Shown: piece after piece, positions 58,564-64,000 of the stretch
Layout: every line of letters starts with the position of its first letter
Position numbering within the stretch: position 1 is the stretch's first letter
Notes under the pieces: generated by a model
The model's database searches: none
The model's input: only the letters and a program-made list of their open reading frames with translations
Told to the model about the DNA's origin: nothing
Origin: Corylus avellana
Lineage: Eukaryota; Streptophyta; Magnoliopsida; Fagales; Betulaceae
DNA: 64,000 bases
Direction of reading: 5' to 3'
Assembly: GCF_901000735.1 (NCBI RefSeq)
Contig: NC_081545.1
Coordinates: forward strand, 13,919,132 to 13,983,131
Made by a program: the position numbers and the translations under genes

Positions 58564-60072
58564 AAATAAATATTCTCTTTGATAATTCAATTATATAAAT
58601 ATATACGATTCTGCTCATACTAGGTTTTCTCTATGCAGAAATAATTTTCCTGGAGCAGCTCTGAGGAATCATCTGCTCATCATTACCACGTGTCTCTTTA
58701 TGCAACAAATTCCCTTTTTTTTTTTTTTTTTATGGACACTGGTATGTAATATTATAAGGAGCTTGTTCTCCAAACATTTCTTTTCGTAATCATTCAGTAC
58801 TCATTTAATATTCATTATGAAATCATTCTGTCATTGTAATAACTTCCTTTAAACAAACAATCTGTTTAGCAAGTTAATCACTCAATAAAACATCTAAGTA
58901 TGCACCATCACATGTTATCAACCTCTAAAATACTTTAATATCATTGAACATATATCTTATAAGAGAAATTTAGATCATGTCACTATATTATATCACTGTA
59001 TCATATTGTCTTTCAACTCTTACCTTTATGCTTCAATTTACTTCAAGAATAATAATCCATTATCTTTACTTAGTAAAAGAAAATTATATCAAAAGCTTTG
59101 GCATGTAACTAAAATTTCTCATAATTTCATATCCACTAATGCCTCAAAATTTAAATATTATCCACAACCTAGGAGCATCAATTCATCCTCAAAACTTTAA
59201 GCATCACTTCAATATAATTTACCTCAATTACAGAAAACCTAACACCTCAAATTCTAAGGATCACCTCAAAGATTTCATGAATTGTACCTTAAAGTCATCA
59301 CAATCATCCAAAAATATCAAAATCTTTAAACCAGAAATGTAAATATCAAAATGTCTTATAGATTCTAGGGTATACCTCATTTGCATTTATCCCTGCAATA
59401 CTTAGGCATTCACTTCATGCCACTACGTAATCCTTATTCATCAATCCATATATTACAACATCAATCATAGTATCATTATTGTCATCAACCAAACCTTAGC
59501 CATTACCAAAAACTCATATAAACTATTATATCATTAATTCAGTTCAAGAATCATTTCACAACCGACATCCATAAGACCATTCGTTACTAAGTCACTTACA
59601 CCATTTGTCTCACAAACTAAATCAATAAAACCATTTTGTCACCAAATTAATTTCACAAATTAGCTCGCAACCCAAATCTATAAAATCATCATACGATTTT
59701 TAAATCATGATCAATAATCTTTTCTAAATCCTCGAGACACCTTAAAATATACCCTTATCAATCGATACTCTAGAAAACTGCCGCAAATCCAAATAGGCAG
59801 ATACTATAGATCACAACCTATCTATAAATAAAAATTCATCTCCGTCATTAACATGATCACAATAATAAAATCCTCCAAATTAATCACACTAAGATGATTT
59901 TTTTTTTTTTTTTTTTTTTAACAAAAAATTAACCATTAGAAAAATGCTCATGCATCATTTATTAGAGACCACACAACAATGCACACTCTACTTGGCCGGA
60001 ATGTGGCTTCTCATTAACCCCAAAATTTTTTTTTTTTTTTTTTTTTTGAAAAGTCTGCCAGAACCTTATAAC
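58564..60072. other. Internal region, strongly G-poor, no coding sequence
   Basis: AT- and C-rich plus strand with very little G between 58750 and 59900; three poly-T runs (58718-58732, 59898-59919, 60028-60048). No gag start is found near the primer site. Confidence 0.5.
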
Positions 60073-60088
60073 CTTTGCTCTGATACCA
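60073..60088 (-). other. Primer binding site
   Basis: Minus strand TGGTATCAGAGCAAAG, complementary to the 3' end of initiator tRNA-Met over its first 12 bases; four bases from the LTR. Confidence 0.9.
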
Positions 60089-60092
60089 AAAT

Positions 60093-62053
60093 TGTAACAT
60101 CCCCAGCCCGTTAAGGCTGAGTTTGCCACTTTTCTTCTTTTACAACAAAAGTTCTTGCAAAGATCTATAAGGTCTATCAGAGTACTTGATTTTAAAGAAT
60201 ACGAAAAATGTATAAAACATTATTCAAGAGATTTTATTACAAGCGAAATTAGAAAACATTAAACTTTAGTTGCGGAATATCATATTATTACAATCACTGA
60301 TATGAAAAGACTTTGAAAAATAATTATTCCCATCCCCATTCCGGCCTCCTATTACAGCGTCCTTTCTACCTGAAAACAAGAAATAAAACTGAATGAGCCC
60401 AAAGGGGGCCCAGCAAGTAAAATCCACAACCATAAATAGTTTTACTCATTGTTCTCAGTTTTGAAAATCATTTTCGCAAATAAATATAATTCTAGCCATA
60501 ATAATATCTGTATGTACGGTTGCATCTCCCGTAACATATACATACTATTACATCTAGTAATAGATCATCGTTGTAAATCATTTTTATAAATCATCATCAT
60601 AATGCATCATTATAAATAATCTCTGTAAATCATCATAGCATATCATCGTTGAAAATATAGTATCGTTGTAAATCATCTTTATAAATCATCATCATAATGC
60701 ATCATTATAAATAATCTCTGTAAATCATCATAGCATATCATCGTTGAAAATATAGTATCATTTTCTCATAATAAGGCCCATGTACACTATTACCCCTGTG
60801 CACGAGGGTTGCGGGTCCTGTGACCATGGCACTGAACTGAGGCCTCAGCCATGCCCGACCGTCAATTAACTCTTTCTTGGTGCACTCAACGGTCTAGTTG
60901 ATGTAATACCACCTTCTGGCATAGCCTCCTTCAGTGGTTTCGCCTCCATCCGAGTATCGGTACCGAACTCTCATCTTATCTTATCTTGGGGCCAAAAATA
61001 CTCTCCTCCATACATGTGCCCTCATTTCATAAACATTTATCTCATCTCTTGTACTTTTCTTTGTACTTCTTTTTATGCATCTTAGGGCAACATGTAGGAG
61101 GGTTTATCATCATTTTTCTTTCTTATAATCATCATCATTTCTCAACTTTCTTTTCTTAAAATGAAAACTTTTCCAAATATAAACTTGTTGTGCTTAGAAA
61201 GCATTTAAACAAATAGAAACTTTCTAGTTAATTCTTTTAGAAATTCTTCATGCATGCAACATAACTTCATAATACATAAATAAAATAATCATTTACAATA
61301 TACTAAAGAATGAATAAATAGCATGACATGAAGTAATTTTAGAAGGGGTAGTGAATTTACTTACCTCTAGACTGAAGCTAAAAGTGGTATGAAGGAATCT
61401 AGTTGCTCCAATATGACTAACACCACTAGTATATCTTTTGAAACTAATTTCTAAAGTCCTGCTATCTCTTGTGTTCTTTCTTTCTTGTAGCGCTTGGTCT
61501 CGCCCTTTCTCTCTCTGTTCTGAGTAAATACTCTTAGAAAGAAGAAAGACCGAGTAAAAAGCGGAAGAAGGAAGAATATAAGCAAGAGATGGGAGAGGAG
61601 ATGAGTTGTGAAAATTGTGAAGGAGAAGAGCTCTATTTATAGGAGAAAATCAAACACTATTCCACCTTCAATTTACAATTATACCCTCATTTTACTATTT
61701 CACCTACCACCTACTATTCCACCTACCACTTACTCTTCTACCTACCACTTACTATTTCACCTACCACTTACTATTCCACCTACCACTTACTATTCTACCT
61801 ACCAATTTCCAATTACCATTCATACAATATCATAAATTTCTCAAGAATTAACATCATTGCCTAATATGAATATAATCATAGCATCAAATTAATATCTCTA
61901 AAATAAGACTTTCAAAATCTGAGGTGCTACATATTTACTATCCTATTATTTCACCAATTACCATTCTCTAATTACCACTCTCATAAATTTCCCAAGAATT
62001 AAAACCCTTAGCTACAATGGATATTAAAATAAACTATTTAAATAAAACTTTGA
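60093..62053 (-). repeat. 5' LTR of the 54196-62053 element
   Basis: Matches 54196-56244 closely. Differences: a 95-bp tandem duplication at about 60570-60757, only five 19-bp minisatellite units (61700-61800) against eleven, a short deletion near 62030, and loss of the terminal bases. Confidence 0.88.
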
Positions 62054-62789
62054 AAGGACTACAGAGCATTTGCCTGTAGCTCTAGAATTTCAAGCAGGGA
62101 CGATTCTCTAGGCGACTATATTCATACGCTCCATCATAGAGTGTAATGCTTGTGGGTTGGGAATTGGTGTTTTCCTCCAATAGTGTTTGCAAAAAAAGAT
62201 TTGAGTACGCATGGATGGACTTTGTTCCAAGTCTCCCTCATACACAGTGAAGAGTAGACTTTGTCTTTGTTGTCCTTGGCAGGTTTTCAAAAATAGCTCA
62301 CTCCAATATTAAATATTCCTCCTTTGAAGACTTGGAAGTTCAAATCCATTGCACATAACACCATTGTTGTTGCACAAGATCATTGACTGTATCCAGTTTC
62401 TTAGTTGACCACATCAAAGTTGCTCGGCCATTTCTTGATCATTGACTATATAAAGTTTTGCAGCTTCACTATTATAATTTATTTTCCTTATTCTAATTTA
62501 TTTTTCAAATAAAACTAGTATATCTGTTATATCGTATGGAGCAAGAGGGGGACGGTATGAGCCATGGCCCTCTCTCGATCCTCTAAACTTCACATCAAAA
62601 GGTGAAGCAATATTGTGTTTGGGCCAAACTTTGATTCTTTGCCGCCTACCCATTAAAAGGCTCGGCCTTGTCATTAAAAGACTTAGCATGTTGGCCACTT
62701 AAGAGTATTTACCATGAAAGAGTTAAATATTACTTTTATTTAAAATAGTTAATTAGATTTGTAAAAAATCTCCTACATTGAATTAGGCA

Positions 62790-62792
<3 letters not shown>

Positions 62793-62837
<45 letters not shown>
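62793..62837. repeat. TA microsatellite
   Basis: Uninterrupted AT repeat. Confidence 0.95.
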
Positions 62838-62839
<2 letters not shown>

Positions 62840-63369
62840 GGATATTTGATTGGAAGAGCAAAAAATAAAAAATAAAACGCTAAATGTTGCAACACTTTTC
62901 AAGTGAGCAATTTTATTTTTTATTGTCTTTCTCACATATTTTCTCTTTTTACCAAATTTTTTTTCCATTTTTTCTCAATAACTTTCCCAATAAAGAGTAA
63001 AAAAATAATATTTAAATGATATAGATAAAAATATAGCTAATCGGATGTAGGGGCCTTTAAAAATTCATTAGCTAAATTAGATAAAGTGAGTTTTGAGGAG
63101 TCATTTTGCATAAAAATTTGGCTCCTCCATTGTGAATGCCATGTCTCTAATATAAGTCAAACGATCTACATGTCAAAAAAAAAAAAAAAAAAAAAAAAAA
63201 GTCATACAATCTAATTTTATTTTTTATATATTAATTTCATCTTGATTCTTAATATATATATGCTTTAATTCCTATCTTAATGTGTTTCTCATTTATATTT
63301 TTTGACCCCTTTAGATAAAAATTCCTAAGTCCGTCCCTTAAGCGTTCAAAATCATTTAAAAATAAAATT

Positions 63370-63372
<3 letters not shown>

Positions 63373-63401
<29 letters not shown>
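63373..63401. repeat. GA microsatellite
   Basis: Uninterrupted GA repeat. Confidence 0.95.
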
Positions 63402-63405
<4 letters not shown>

Positions 63406-64000
63406 TCTTATCCCTTCTTATCCTAAACCTTCCACTTTATTTGGTTATGTTATCAGTCATGCTATCATGGTAATTAAGACCATTAATTCATTAAAAAAAT
63501 GGTAATCGTCTCATATTGCCTCCTAAATTTCTAAATAATAATATCCCATACTAAAATTTCAGTTTGATTAGGACAGCAGAAGAAAGGTTGTAGAATAAGA
63601 CTTGTTGACCAAACAATCAAGAAAATATTATTTTGATGGAGCTTTCAATATATCATTTGGTGTGGTCCAAGAGTATCACTCAGGGCATATAACATAACAA
63701 TAACTCATGTTTATCCTTTTGTTTTACCCAACTTCTGCTTCATTCTACCTAATTGCTCATCCCACTAGGTTATACACAAAAATGCAATAATCATCCGATT
63801 GAAGGAGGAGTAGAGTATAAATTGTGATACAAAATTTAGGTATAATTTGTATTTGAAAAGAAATGGTGTTTAAGAGTTTATATATACACATGCTTAAGAT
63901 TGTAATTAAGCTATGTGGGACATCAAGGATCGTAACATACCACCATACACTGCAGCCAACATTTAGGGCAGCCAATTTTATTGACATTGACCCAATATCT

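Larger units (their letters stand above)
54196..62053 (-). mobile_element. Large non-autonomous LTR retrotransposon (family D) carrying an antisense ORF
   Basis: LTRs 54196-56244 and 60093-about 62053, both starting TGTAACATCCCCAGCCCG. Polypurine tract (56245-56255) and tRNA-iMet primer site (60073-60088) place it on the minus strand. The 3.85-kb interior has no gag, protease, integrase or RT on either strand. Instead 57000-58600 carries plus-strand ORFs, the largest 57901-58563, flanked by sequence nearly free of G on the plus strand. The right LTR lacks its last 15-20 bases and no target duplication is present, so a deletion removed the right edge. The LTR ends and primer type resemble Del/Tekay-like gypsy elements (inference). 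Confidence 0.85.
62054..64000. other. Gene-free right end with microsatellites
   Basis: No coding region recognised on either strand. Holds a TA run (62793-62837), an A run (63175-63200) and a GA run (63373-63401). Confidence 0.5.

Noticed and set aside
62498..62698. 66-codon minus-strand ORF (GHGSYRPPLAPYD)
   Set aside because: Short, isolated, without splice sites or known domain; probably repeat-derived.
1..64000. tRNA, rRNA or other RNA genes
   Set aside because: No cloverleaf with internal promoter boxes or rRNA core segment was noticed by eye; tRNA-like matches are retroelement primer sites.

Overview
This window reads as nuclear DNA of a seed plant, most likely a woody eudicot. It has intron-containing genes with GT-AG splice sites, plant-type ribosomal protein promoter motifs, and a dense nest of LTR retrotransposons, LINEs and small foldback elements. 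The species cannot be named from sequence alone. Only two host genes are supported, both on the minus strand.

Host genes. Positions 120-3143 hold the 5' half of BCE2, the E2 (dihydrolipoyl acyltransferase) subunit of the mitochondrial branched-chain 2-oxoacid dehydrogenase; the catalytic end runs off the left edge. Positions 35525-37813 hold a complete five-exon gene for cytosolic ribosomal protein eL18 (RPL18, 187 aa). Its start codon is the only coding part of exon 1, a MITE sits in intron 1, and the promoter carries a telo-box and site II motifs.

4194-30390 is one old Ty3/gypsy (Athila-like) element on the plus strand. Its 5' LTR was cut into four pieces by later arrivals: Copia 1 (4749-~12122, minus, itself hit by two solo LTRs), a small TRIM-like element (12231-13443), and Copia 2 (13831-22742, with a solo LTR inside one of its own LTRs). 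The gypsy gag is cut by another solo LTR (25200-27439). Exact 5-bp target duplications were read for several of these insertions.

30390-41000 holds a decayed LINE, several MITE or foldback elements and RPL18. 40969-47906 is a 5'-truncated LINE with a 12-bp target duplication and a poly-A tail, interrupted by three LTR insertions. 48414-49879 is a further solo LTR. 50737-54195 is a minus-strand LINE with a solo LTR in its reverse transcriptase.

54196-~62053 is a large minus-strand LTR element with tRNA-iMet primer site and polypurine tract but no gag or pol. In their place, on the opposite strand, is an intact 220-aa ORF (57901-58563) with a DLNxxP (EAR-type) motif, a Pro/Val-rich segment and a C-terminal coiled coil. 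This is the best candidate for something undescribed. The rest, 62054-64000, has no recognisable gene.

A recurring pattern is that most gypsy-type LTRs here, from several sequence families, carry a cluster of short CG-rich near-palindromes or a minisatellite just upstream of the TATA box. The two copia LTR families do not. Only two loci look like working host genes; almost all other coding sequence is broken retroelement.
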